Shown here: positions 37,269-45,071 of the stretch, piece by piece
Layout of the letters: every line of letters starts with the position of its first letter
Numbering within the stretch: the first letter of the stretch is position 1
From: Paenibacillus endophyticus
Lineage (GTDB): Bacteria > Bacillota > Bacilli > Paenibacillales > Paenibacillaceae
NCBI RefSeq assembly: GCF_014192395.1
Contig: NZ_JACHXW010000002.1
Span: 1-64,000, forward strand
Reading direction: 5' to 3'
Length of the DNA: 64,000 nucleotides
Made by a program: the position numbers and the translations under genes
The notes under the pieces: model-generated
What the model saw: the letters and a program-made list of their open reading frames with translations, nothing else
What the model was told of the DNA's origin: nothing
The model's database searches: none

Positions 37269-38939
37269 TCAAGTGGCGATCAAGTCAATCCGTGCAGCAA
37301 TCTCCGCATTAATCCGGCTGCGAATATGAATAAGCACATTTTCATCGCGCGGATATTCGCTGAAGGTTAGCGGGCATCGCCCGCCATCCTCCAGAATATC
37401 GAGGACAAGCTCACGGGACGCGATTCTCTCCAGCAGCTGCATGGCCCTCAAATCATTCAGCGCTTCCCGCATCACCTTCAATCGGATGGACATCACGGGT
37501 CTGCCGTTCTCTCCCGGGTATACGAGAAACGCATCGCCTGAAGGGAAGGCGCAGCCTGCATCGGTAACTGCGTAGGGATTAATCGGCTTGATCGAGAATT
37601 GGGAGTTCCAGAAGTTAAAGCCCCAATGTAGAAATCCTTCCATTCGGTATTTGTACAATTGGCCTGCAATGATACGGTTCCTCCTGCTGGGCATCGCCAT
37701 AAACCGGTTGCTGACATCCTTATATTGGGCGCAGCAGTAATAGGTCCAAAGACGTGAAACCTGTCCTTCCAGAAACGGTTCGATGTGATTGGATGCCGGC
37801 ACAGGCGTCTGGACCAAGCCTTCCTCGTAGAAGGCATACTCCGACAATGCGTCAAGCATGCGAAAGCCCAGTAGATGCGGCTGCACAATTTTCAGCGCTG
37901 CCCCGTAGGTATCCAACTGACTCATATTCGGCTCGTCCGAGATATGGAACCAGCATTTCTCCGCAATTCCCCATTCCCTCAGATTCCGTACAAGCTGCGG
38001 GAGGAAGCTTTCCAGGAATGACATGTATTCCGGACCTGTGGCCTCCGTATCCCAACCGAAAATTTGACGCTGCCCGGCTTTCGTCTCCGCCATAATCTTA
38101 GGTGCAGCTTTAGCGCCCCATTGCGTGAAGAGATGGGACATCTCGAAATATTCGATGCCTGCATGGCGGGACATATCAATGAACCGCTTCAAAGAAGAGA
38201 AATCGAATGTATAGCCATCCGCTGCATCCGTTACCTTTATGAGCTGTGTCGTTAACCGCTCGCCTCCCACTTTCGTATCGAGCGGCGGCGTGAAGAGAGG
38301 CGTAAGCAGCATATTCATGCCGTGCTCTACGGCTGTCACGATATAACTTTCCAACAGCTCCCAATACCGCTCTCCGAACGCCTCGATCCGATACCAAGCC
38401 GCTATGCCGTCGTAATGGAACCATTCGGTGTGGATCAGCTCCTGCTTGGGCAGTTCTGCATTCAACAGCTCCACGGTATGCTCCACGGATGCAAGCTCCC
38501 TGCCGTCGGGGTCACGGAACTCGACTCGAATTGAATACTTGCCGGCAGGAAGACCGCCGCGAGGGTCGAATTCCACCCATAAGCTGCGCCATTGGCAAGC
38601 AACCAGCCTGAGCGCACCGTGGCTCACCTCATATAGCGGATCGGGAAACAAGCCCGGCTGCTTGGTGATGAAATCATCATCCGACTGGGGATAAGCGGGC
38701 AGCTCGGATGGCACAAGTCCGATCTCATAGAGGCGGACGGTGCCGCCATAGTTATCTACAGCAGCCACGCCTATCGTCTGTGCGTTAAAGCCATCTTCCT
38801 CTGACTCCGCATACCAAGCGATCTGGAAGGAGAACGGTTCATTGCGCAGCGCCGTACCGATTGGTTCGCATGTTGGAGCAGGGTCCCGATCTAGGAACAC
38901 TTTGTCCAGAGAGGACAGCTTCTTAGCCGTCAGCTTCAT
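37269..38939 (-). CDS. DUF4091-type glycoside-hydrolase-like protein
   Basis: A 556-residue cytosolic protein with an N-terminal beta-sandwich (about 1-160, including GLPAGKYSIRVEFRDPDG) and a TIM-barrel-like domain (about 165-540). The HISDEPNMSQLDTY segment carries a likely catalytic acid, followed by FLHWGFNFWNSQF and CAFPSGDAFLVYPG, typical of DUF4091 proteins. These are assigned to glycoside-hydrolase-like folds, but the reaction here is unknown. GGAG lies 9 bases before the ATG. It is the third gene of an operon after the isomerase-like and dehydrogenase genes, with a 33-base gap, so a linked role in sugar breakdown is inferred. Confidence 0.85.
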   Translation of the reverse strand: MKLTAKKLSSLDKVFLDRDPAPTCEPIGTALRNEPFSFQIAWYAESEEDGFNAQTIGVAAVDNYGGTVRLYEIGLVPSELPAYPQSDDDFITKQPGLFPDPLYEVSHGALRLVACQWRSLWVEFDPRGGLPAGKYSIRVEFRDPDGRELASVEHTVELLNAELPKQELIHTEWFHYDGIAAWYRIEAFGERYWELLESYIVTAVEHGMNMLLTPLFTPPLDTKVGGERLTTQLIKVTDAADGYTFDFSSLKRFIDMSRHAGIEYFEMSHLFTQWGAKAAPKIMAETKAGQRQIFGWDTEATGPEYMSFLESFLPQLVRNLREWGIAEKCWFHISDEPNMSQLDTYGAALKIVQPHLLGFRMLDALSEYAFYEEGLVQTPVPASNHIEPFLEGQVSRLWTYYCCAQYKDVSNRFMAMPSRRNRIIAGQLYKYRMEGFLHWGFNFWNSQFSIKPINPYAVTDAGCAFPSGDAFLVYPGENGRPVMSIRLKVMREALNDLRAMQLLERIASRELVLDILEDGGRCPLTFSEYPRDENVLIHIRSRINAEIAARIDLIAT

Positions 38940-38972
38940 TGCAGCTCAACTCCTGTCTCATCATGTTGAATT

Positions 38973-39977
38973 TCATCTTGGCGTCAACCTGAGGAAATGC
39001 TCAAGCGAGATCTGGCCCTGCAGCGGCTCGCCTGCTGCGAACCTTCCCAGCTCATCGACGATGAAATCGCAAAGTTCTCGTTTAAGCAGCCCATGATATC
39101 CGCCGATATGCGGCAAACATAGCACATTAGGCAAAGACAGAAACTCATGGCTCGCTGGGAGCGGTTCCTGGTCATACACATCGATTGCAGCCGAAATTCG
39201 GCCTGTCCGCAGCTCAGCGGCAAGAGCTTCCTCGTTCACGATCGGGCCGCGTGCTGTATTGACGAAGAGTCCGCCGTCCCGCAGCCGCCGCAGCTGCTCC
39301 GTGCCAATCATACCCTGCGTCCGCGGCGTCCAGGTATTATGCAGCGAGACGATGTCGCTGCGTTCGAACAGCTCGTTCAACCCGCATAGCTCTACACCCA
39401 GCGCTTCCGCTTCCGAGGGCTGGCAATAGCTCGAGTACAGTAAAATTGTCGTAGCGAAAGGCTGCAGCATCCGAATGACTTGTTTGGTTATTTCACCATA
39501 ACCGACTAAACCTATAACCCGCCGGGTAACGCCTAGCACGGTTTCTCTATTATTGATGCTCCACTGACCTTGCTTCATTCCAGAGCTGTATCCCGCATGG
39601 TTCCACGCTCCAGCGAACATTAGCGAAACCGCGCACTCCGCTGTGGAATTCGCCAACACTTTATTCGCCGACGTTACCGCTATAGGAGTCGCGAAAACAT
39701 CATCGCTAACAATGGAGGCGACGCTTCCAGCTCCATGACCAATGAATTTAAGCTTGCCTGCCCGTGCAAGCACTTCCGGCGTGAAGAATGGCGAGCCCCA
39801 AGACGTGATGCACGCGTCATATTCACCAATTTGTTCAGCCAACTGCTCACTTGTGAATCGCACATCCATCGGAACAAAATCAACTTCAGAAACAATGTTC
39901 AGCTTGCTCAGCACCTGATCTTGCCAAAACATCTCACGCAGACCGGCGTCCGCGATTGTCACTAATGTTTTCATCAT
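38973..39977 (-). CDS. D-isomer-specific 2-hydroxyacid dehydrogenase
   Basis: A 334-residue NAD(P)-dependent dehydrogenase. The nucleotide fold starts at VIGLVGYGEITKQVIRML, where the last Gly of the usual G-x-G-x-x-G is Thr. Catalytic residues are present: Arg in VNTARGPIVNEEAL, Glu in IDVYDQEPLP and His in LPHIGGYH. The ATG overlaps the stop of the isomerase-like gene by 4 bases (ATGA), showing tight coupling. With that neighbour and the DUF4091 protein it may reduce or oxidise a sugar-derived hydroxy acid. The substrate is unknown. Confidence 0.9.
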   Translation of the reverse strand: MMKTLVTIADAGLREMFWQDQVLSKLNIVSEVDFVPMDVRFTSEQLAEQIGEYDACITSWGSPFFTPEVLARAGKLKFIGHGAGSVASIVSDDVFATPIAVTSANKVLANSTAECAVSLMFAGAWNHAGYSSGMKQGQWSINNRETVLGVTRRVIGLVGYGEITKQVIRMLQPFATTILLYSSYCQPSEAEALGVELCGLNELFERSDIVSLHNTWTPRTQGMIGTEQLRRLRDGGLFVNTARGPIVNEEALAAELRTGRISAAIDVYDQEPLPASHEFLSLPNVLCLPHIGGYHGLLKRELCDFIVDELGRFAAGEPLQGQISLEHFLRLTPR

Positions 39978-40831
39978 ACAGTACCTCGATTCTTATCATT
40001 TTGGAGTAGATTAATCATATAGTCTGTATAATGCGGAAAAATGATATCGGGCTCCATGCCCGGCACTTGCAGCTCACTCCGCCATTTTGTCTCCCATTCA
40101 AGCGAATAATAGCCGGTGTATCCTGATTTCTCCAGAAGCTCTATTATAGACGCAATAGGGATTTGTCCCTCTCCAATTTTCGTATACTGCCAATTCGTCA
40201 CCATTGGATCTTCAACGGGAATACCGTCTTTGACATGAACATGAACACACTGCGATCCCAGAAGCGCAATCGTATCCGCTGGCGCTTCTCCCTCCTCCAG
40301 AGGATGGATGACATCATAGATAACCAAACAATTATGCCTGTTCACGTCATCAAGCAGCTTTCGCAAGACGCGGCCGGTAGAGAATTCATTATGCGTTTCA
40401 ATCCATACCTGCACACCGTGAGCAGCTGAATAATCGCATGCCTGCTGAAGCTGATTCACCAGAATTTCATAGGGAATATCCGGGACCTGCTGGTCTCTGC
40501 GATAAGTGAAATACCCAAGAAATACGCGTACTCCCCGAGCTTCCAAATCATGGGCCAAGGCTGCGACCTTCTGAAAATGACGAAATTGCTCCGCATCTCC
40601 TTCGCTGCCTGTAAAACATACGCCGGAGGCGATATCCGTGATGGTCAAACCCGCTTCCTTCATTGTTGCAAGAGCCTTCATCCGCTCACCTGAGGTCAGA
40701 CCGGTATGGATGGCCCATGCCTCGCCTTCCCTAAGCTCCAGACCTTGAAATCCGACTTCCTTTGCCGCAGCCACGATTTCCTCTAGGGTCCAGCCCTCAC
40801 AAGGAATCGTACTGAATGCCAGACGCTGCAT
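39974..40831 (-). CDS. Sugar phosphate isomerase/epimerase-type TIM barrel
   Basis: A 285-residue protein of the xylose-isomerase-like TIM-barrel family. Metal-binding positions are consistent: Glu in VQVWIETHNEF, Asp/His in LVIYDVIHP, His in VHVHVKDG and Glu in YYSLEWETKW. It likely isomerises or epimerises a keto sugar or inositol-type compound. GGAGGGGG precedes the ATG. It is the first gene of a three-gene operon divergent from an AraC regulator, with 167 bases between the starts. The sugar cannot be named from sequence. Confidence 0.88.
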   Translation of the reverse strand: MQRLAFSTIPCEGWTLEEIVAAAKEVGFQGLELREGEAWAIHTGLTSGERMKALATMKEAGLTITDIASGVCFTGSEGDAEQFRHFQKVAALAHDLEARGVRVFLGYFTYRRDQQVPDIPYEILVNQLQQACDYSAAHGVQVWIETHNEFSTGRVLRKLLDDVNRHNCLVIYDVIHPLEEGEAPADTIALLGSQCVHVHVKDGIPVEDPMVTNWQYTKIGEGQIPIASIIELLEKSGYTGYYSLEWETKWRSELQVPGMEPDIIFPHYTDYMINLLQNDKNRGTV

Positions 40832-40998
40832 ACTGCTCCCCCTCCAGTGCTCCTACGTTCGAATGCTTACATTCATTATGACAGCCGGTTTTAGAGAGCG
40901 CTTTCCTTTTTCCGCGTATTCTTTGAACATTTACGTGATTCCGTGTATCTTAAGGATGAGAGAGAAATACTGGATGGATTCCAACCGCGGAGGATACG

Positions 40999-41919
40999 AT
41001 GCCGGAAAACTCTGATTACCCGATTTATGCCTACAAAGAAATGCTGGATGAACAATTTCCATTCAAAATCGAGAGCCGCAGCCGTTCAACGATGAATACG
41101 ATTCTGCATGCGCATGAGCATCTCCAGCTATGTTATATGCTGTCGGGCAGCTGTCTGCACTTCGCGGCGGGCCGGCATTATGTGCTGACCAAAGGCGATC
41201 TTTTCTCGATTCCGCCTTACCAGGAGCATCGGCTGGATCCCAGAGATGACATGGATTTTGTCATGATTCAAGTCGACTTCATGCCGCATGCCGTCAATGA
41301 GAATCTGCGCGATATGACGCAGATGCAAACATTCGTTGACTTCGCCTATATTCGACCTCTAATCTCGGAATCGGATCTAATGCCCAAAATCACCTTGCCA
41401 CCCGCAACCCAATCGATCGTGGAAAGCCTGCTTGACGTGCTCTTGCGCGAATGGGAGGAACGCGAGGAAGGCTACCGCCTGGCCATTAAAGCCGAGCTGT
41501 TAAGGCTCCTTGTCATTATAGGCCGGCAGTATAAACGTTATGTTCAAACCCAAGGCCAGCAGGAGCGCCAGAAAGTAGCTCAGCACCGGGAAGCCTTTTA
41601 CGAGGCAATAACTTATATGCAGACTCATTACAATGAGGATCTTCACCTTGAGGAGGTAGCGGCAAAAGCGCTTATGGCCCCTTCCTATTTCAGCTACATG
41701 CTGAAGCTGATTCAGGGCAAATCCTATATCGAGCTGCTTTCCTCTATTCGCATGCAGGCTTCCATGGGGCTGCTGAACGAAACCGGTCTAAGCATATCCG
41801 AGATCGCTACGCGAGTGGGCTATAACCATATCAGTCACTTCAACCGCACCTTCAAGAAGCATACAGGCGTTACTCCGGGCGATTACCGCAGATCAGGCTC
41901 AGGTGAGCTGTTGCCTTGA
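40999..41919 (+). CDS. Cupin-AraC regulator of the divergent sugar operon
   Basis: A 306-residue regulator with an N-terminal cupin-like sensor (about 30-100: HAHEHLQLCYMLSGSCLHFAA, KGDLFSIPPYQEHRL) and a C-terminal AraC domain (about 205-300: DLHLEEVAAKALMAPSYFSYML, then ISEIATRVGYNHISHFNRTFKKHTGVTPGDYRR). CGGAGG lies 6 bases before the ATG. It is divergent from the isomerase/dehydrogenase/DUF4091 operon and probably its activator. It is the third AraC-type gene within 12 kb; a fourth follows 400 bases later. Confidence 0.9.
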   Translation: MPENSDYPIYAYKEMLDEQFPFKIESRSRSTMNTILHAHEHLQLCYMLSGSCLHFAAGRHYVLTKGDLFSIPPYQEHRLDPRDDMDFVMIQVDFMPHAVNENLRDMTQMQTFVDFAYIRPLISESDLMPKITLPPATQSIVESLLDVLLREWEEREEGYRLAIKAELLRLLVIIGRQYKRYVQTQGQQERQKVAQHREAFYEAITYMQTHYNEDLHLEEVAAKALMAPSYFSYMLKLIQGKSYIELLSSIRMQASMGLLNETGLSISEIATRVGYNHISHFNRTFKKHTGVTPGDYRRSGSGELLP

Positions 41920-41992
41920 ATTTCGTGAATGGCTTGGCGCTCCAGGCAATATCTCGAGGAGCTGCATATTTGTTCTTAAGAGTAGGAATAGA

Positions 41993-42055
41993 AATACAGC
42001 TAACTGTCGAAGCTGCAGCATTCGTCTAGCTGCACCAATGTCAGCCAGCTGTATT
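41993..42055. repeat. Imperfect palindromic element with AATACAGCT ends
   Basis: AATACAGCT (41993-42001) and AGCTGTATT (42047-42055) are perfect terminal inverted repeats of a 63-base segment. Its interior contains further AGCTGCAG and TAGCTGCA matches, so it may fold as a branched hairpin. It stands 10 bases before a terminator. The rest of 41920-42324 holds no gene that I recognise. Confidence 0.45.
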
Positions 42056-42065
42056 CCATGCATTT

Positions 42066-42092
42066 AACCGGATCCCAGGATCCGGTTTTTTT
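42066..42092 (+). terminator. Intrinsic terminator, CCGGATCC type
   Basis: AACCGGATCC and GGATCCGGTT pair around CA, followed by TTTTT. The stem nearly repeats that of the spoVR terminator at 12194-12221. Confidence 0.85.
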
Positions 42093-42324
42093 GGTTGGCA
42101 TTTTTTTAAAAATAATGAGTTCACTTTGCCTTAATAAAGTAGACAAAATGAAGACCTTCTTTGTCGCTTTGTATATTTGACAGGTGAGAGTCTCGAAATG
42201 TATTTTTCGTTACAGCAAGATTTGGAAAGTGTATGCTCAGCCATTATGTTATCTTTTGTTCATCTAATAAAATAAAACAGTCTGGAGGGTTAGAAGCAAT
42301 TGCGATTACGATAGACCATCAAGA

Positions 42325-43191
42325 TTAAACTGAATCGATAGGCAGCCTTTTGATAGGAGCATAAATGTGGTAGTCCGAATCCAGATTGTGAATGTCATCA
42401 AAAAACTGAATAAGTTCGATATGTGAATCGTCCGCTTCCTGCCTGGAAATCTTTAAAAACCTTGCATAATCAGTTTTGAGAACGTCACCTATATCTAGGA
42501 GGTCACCAGAATACATGAACTTGGCACAAAAGAGCCGTGGTACATCAAGGGTAAAATAGAATGGTCTATTTATCTGAATATCAAATGGAATTCCGAACAG
42601 TACCTTGAAACGGGTTGAATTGGGTTCGCAATTAGAATAAATGACGAAACATGAACCATTAACCGTTTCATCAATTTCGTTTAATAGTTTAAGCGATTGA
42701 GACCGAATCTTCGTCTTGTAATCATCAGTCGCCAGGTCAACCTCAAAGGCTATGCCGCTCACTCGGATTGAATCAAACTCCGTTAGAGTGAAATCAGTAA
42801 CAATATCACCATTGATGTTTTTAATGGGTCTTTTAACCACTGAAGGTATTGGTGTTTGAGTAATGTTCATATCTTTTACTCTTAGAGAGCTTGGAGCTAT
42901 ACCGAATTGGCGTTTGAATGCGCGGGTGAAGGAGGATTGCGTACCAAAGTTTAACTGGTAAGCAATATCTGTAAGTGGCATATTCTCGAGTTGAATGCAT
43001 GGTAACGATGCGTTCAATCGTCTAGACAATATGTAATTGTTTAACGTACAACTCATCATGGCAGAAAAAAGTCTGTGAAAGTAGAATTTGGACATGTTGA
43101 ATGTACTAGCCACAGACTCTAGTGATAAAGGCTGGTCTAAATTGTTCTCTATATGGATTAGAGCACTCTCTATGACTATATATTGTTCCAT
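42325..43191 (-). CDS. AraC regulator with C-terminal GyrI-like effector domain
   Basis: A 288-residue regulator of Rob/SoxS-type layout. The AraC DNA-binding domain is N-terminal (about 10-105: LSLESVASTFNMSKFYFHRLFSAM, then LTDIAYQLNFGTQSSFTRAFKRQFGIAPSSLR). The C-terminal half (about 125-288) resembles the GyrI-like small-molecule-binding domain. The ATG at 43191 has only a GGGGGC site; a TTG at 43224 is an upstream alternative that would overlap the next gene. It is divergent from the frameshifted DUF4386 gene with just 24 bases between starts. Confidence 0.85.
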   Translation of the reverse strand: MEQYIVIESALIHIENNLDQPLSLESVASTFNMSKFYFHRLFSAMMSCTLNNYILSRRLNASLPCIQLENMPLTDIAYQLNFGTQSSFTRAFKRQFGIAPSSLRVKDMNITQTPIPSVVKRPIKNINGDIVTDFTLTEFDSIRVSGIAFEVDLATDDYKTKIRSQSLKLLNEIDETVNGSCFVIYSNCEPNSTRFKVLFGIPFDIQINRPFYFTLDVPRLFCAKFMYSGDLLDIGDVLKTDYARFLKISRQEADDSHIELIQFFDDIHNLDSDYHIYAPIKRLPIDSV

Positions 43192-43215
43192 AATAGCCCC
43201 CAGGAGGTAAAATTT

Positions 43216-43918
43216 ATGACGCAAGATAGAATGAATGGGATCATCATCGGTGTTTTTTATTTTGTTGCTGCAGTCGCTTCAGTCATCGCTGTCATTTCTT
43301 ATGAGCCGCTGTTGTCTGAACAATGGTATATGTCTGTGGCCAATGGATTTAAAACAAAGGTTTTACTCGGTGTCATTAACGATCTCTTGCTCGTTCTGTC
43401 AGCAGTAGGAACAGCGGTTATGCTGTTTCCTTACCTTCGTCGCTGGAATGAACATCTAGCACTAGGACATCTATGCTTTCGATTTATGGAAGCCGTTCTA
43501 ATTGCAATCGGCGTGGTGAGTATACTAGGTTTATTGCAACTTAGTATTCATTATGAAGCAAACAGCTTAACCACTGAAGAAAATCTTTACGAGATCGGTT
43601 ACATGCTCCAAGCTTTCCATCGTTGGACTTCAATGCTAGGTCCAAATTTCATGTTGGGTGTCAATACGGCAATGTATAGCTATTTTGCTTTATCGAACCG
43701 GTTTAGTACCAAGACCGTTATCGTTGTTTGGTATGATTACGGCTGTACTCGTATTTATAGCCGGTCTATTAGAAATGTTCGGTATGGTAGAGCCTCTATC
43801 TGCCGTAAAAGGAATTATTGCTCTACCCGTGGGCATTTATGAGTTGAGTCTGGCGACCTGGTTGATTGTAAAGGGATTTCATAAGGAAAACCTCAATAAA
43901 CTAAGAACGAAAATATAG
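43216..43918 (+). pseudogene. DUF4386 membrane protein, frameshifted
   Basis: The first 157 codons (starting MTQDRMNGIIIGVFYFVAA) read as a DUF4386 multi-helix membrane protein up to NTAMYSY. The matching remainder (LLYRTGLVPRPLSLFGMITA through KGIIALPVGIYELSLATWLI) continues in the +1 frame to 43918. Dropping one T from the run TTTT at 43683-43686 restores a single frame of about 233 residues. AGGAGG lies 7 bases before the ATG, so initiation is intact. This is either a real inactivating insertion or a sequencing error in a short homopolymer. The function of DUF4386 is unknown. Confidence 0.85.
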
Positions 43919-43953
43919 TTAAACTTATTCAGGTTTAATGCTACCCTGTATCG

Positions 43954-43990
43954 AAAGAGGGTCCGTCCATATGGATGGACCTCTTTATTC
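43954..43990 (+). terminator. Intrinsic terminator after DUF4386 gene
   Basis: AAAGAGGGTCC and GGACCTCTTT pair, with an inner TCCATATGGA palindrome, and ATTC follows. It is a strong stem with a weak U-tract. Confidence 0.7.
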
Positions 43991-44021
43991 TAAAAAGATC
44001 ATAAACACCATTACGGTTAAT

Positions 44022-44103
44022 GTGGATTACTTCCCTACGCTACTAGATTGGCAGCGTGATATTCTTACTATCTTAAATTATGAGGCTTCGTATCGCCAAT
44101 AGA
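44022..44103 (+). pseudogene. Internal fragment of a second spoVR
   Basis: The plus strand encodes DYFPTLLDWQRDILTILNYEASYRQ-stop. This matches [21 protein letters not shown] and then SYWHQ of the intact SpoVR at 10722-12173, with the residues between deleted. The nucleotide match around GATTGGCAGCGTGATATTCT is exact for 20 bases. The fragment has no start codon and is out of order relative to the N-terminal piece at 44884. Confidence 0.75.
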
Positions 44104-44111
44104 GTTCTTGG

Positions 44112-44151
44112 AATAAAAAATAACCGGTCGAGTGTGTATCTCGCCGGCTGA
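44112..44151 (-). terminator. Intrinsic terminator after Uma2 gene
   Basis: On the minus strand GCCGGCGAG and CTCGACCGGT pair with one mismatch and are followed by TATTTTTTATT. Confidence 0.75.
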
Positions 44152-44163
44152 TTGTGTTTGTTA

Positions 44164-44727
44164 TTATAGACTAAATAACGTGTTCATTGGAACCTGTAAG
44201 TCTTGAAAGACGATGGATTGGATCGTTTCCTGCTCCGTATATAAATCACGTATCTGGTAACTGCCATCCTCCAGCGCATACACATGAACCGTTCGATTCC
44301 CAGGATCGACAATCCAATATTCCTGCACCCCATGCTTTTGATATAAGTTGAATTTTTCATTAAAGTCCTTCAATGCAGTGGACGGTGACAACACTTCAAT
44401 GATTATAGTCGGCGCACCGTGACAGCCGTTCTTGGATATTTGGTCCTTAGAACAAACAACCGAGAGATCAGGCTGAGTGACATGGTCAGGTGATTGGTGC
44501 TCTTCACTTTCACTGAAAAACACATCAAACGGAGCCACGAACACATAGCAACTCCGATTCTGAAAGTACGTCCGTAGGGCGAAATGAAGCTCTCCAACAA
44601 TAAATTGATGCAACGAAGTCGGAGATGGAGACATATTATAGGCTTTGCCGTTAATTAACTCCCACGTTCCTTCCCATGTCAGCCAATCTTGATAGGTATG
44701 GATTTTCTTCTCATCTGGATTTGACAC
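44164..44727 (-). CDS. Uma2 family endonuclease-fold protein
   Basis: A 187-residue protein with the PD-(D/E)xK nuclease fold of the Uma2 family: YQDWLTWEGTWELINGKAYNMSPSP at the start, QPDLSVVC as the PD motif, and IIIEVLSPSTALKDFNEKF containing E-x-L and the downstream Lys. Uma2 genes are abundant in cyanobacteria and scattered in Paenibacillus; their biological role is unsettled. The chosen GTG at 44727 has AGGAGGAGG 9 bases upstream; the longer frame would place this site inside the gene. It is flanked by two displaced spoVR fragments, which hints that it arrived with or after a rearrangement. Confidence 0.85.
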   Translation of the reverse strand: MSNPDEKKIHTYQDWLTWEGTWELINGKAYNMSPSPTSLHQFIVGELHFALRTYFQNRSCYVFVAPFDVFFSESEEHQSPDHVTQPDLSVVCSKDQISKNGCHGAPTIIIEVLSPSTALKDFNEKFNLYQKHGVQEYWIVDPGNRTVHVYALEDGSYQIRDLYTEQETIQSIVFQDLQVPMNTLFSL

Positions 44728-44883
44728 AATGTTCGACCTCCTCCTGATTTTACGTATCATATTAATGTAATTGTAACATGATCAAGCGGATCGTTGCTAT
44801 TTTCACTCCTTTATTACCATCAGTATTACCCGATTATTAACAGTGTTTCATCTAACCTAGAAATTCTCATAGGAGATGCAATA

Positions 44884-45030
44884 ATGACAACATCGGATAT
44901 GAAAGCATTGGAATATGCCATCGATGAGATCACGGAGAAACTATTTTTGCCAGGGAGGCGAGGGCTCTCGTCTCCCTTTATATACAGATTTTTTCTCAGT
45001 ACGATCAATGTACAAAGAATCTTTTTTTGA
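44884..45030 (+). pseudogene. N-terminal fragment of a second spoVR
   Basis: An ATG with an intact AGGAG site 9 bases upstream begins MTTSDMKALEYAIDEITEK. This parallels [11 protein letters not shown] of the intact SpoVR and then diverges at once into a GC-rich hairpin (AGGGAGGCGAG/CTCGTCTCCCT, 44953-44978) and unrelated residues to a stop at 45030. It is a truncated start of the same lost gene as the fragment at 44022. The rest of the gap 44728-45071 shows nothing else. Confidence 0.7.
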
Positions 45031-45071
45031 AAGCCTAAAATTCTCTACGATAACAGCCTCTTATCCAACAT

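Noticed and set aside
43683..43686. Programmed ribosomal frameshifting in the DUF4386 gene
   Set aside because: There is no slippery heptamer or downstream structure of a known type, and the family is not known to use frameshifting; a mutation or read error is simpler.
44953..44978. Terminator for the giant SLH gene
   Set aside because: The hairpin AGGGAGGCGAG/CTCGTCTCCCT has no U-tract on the minus strand; it seems part of the spoVR relic region instead.
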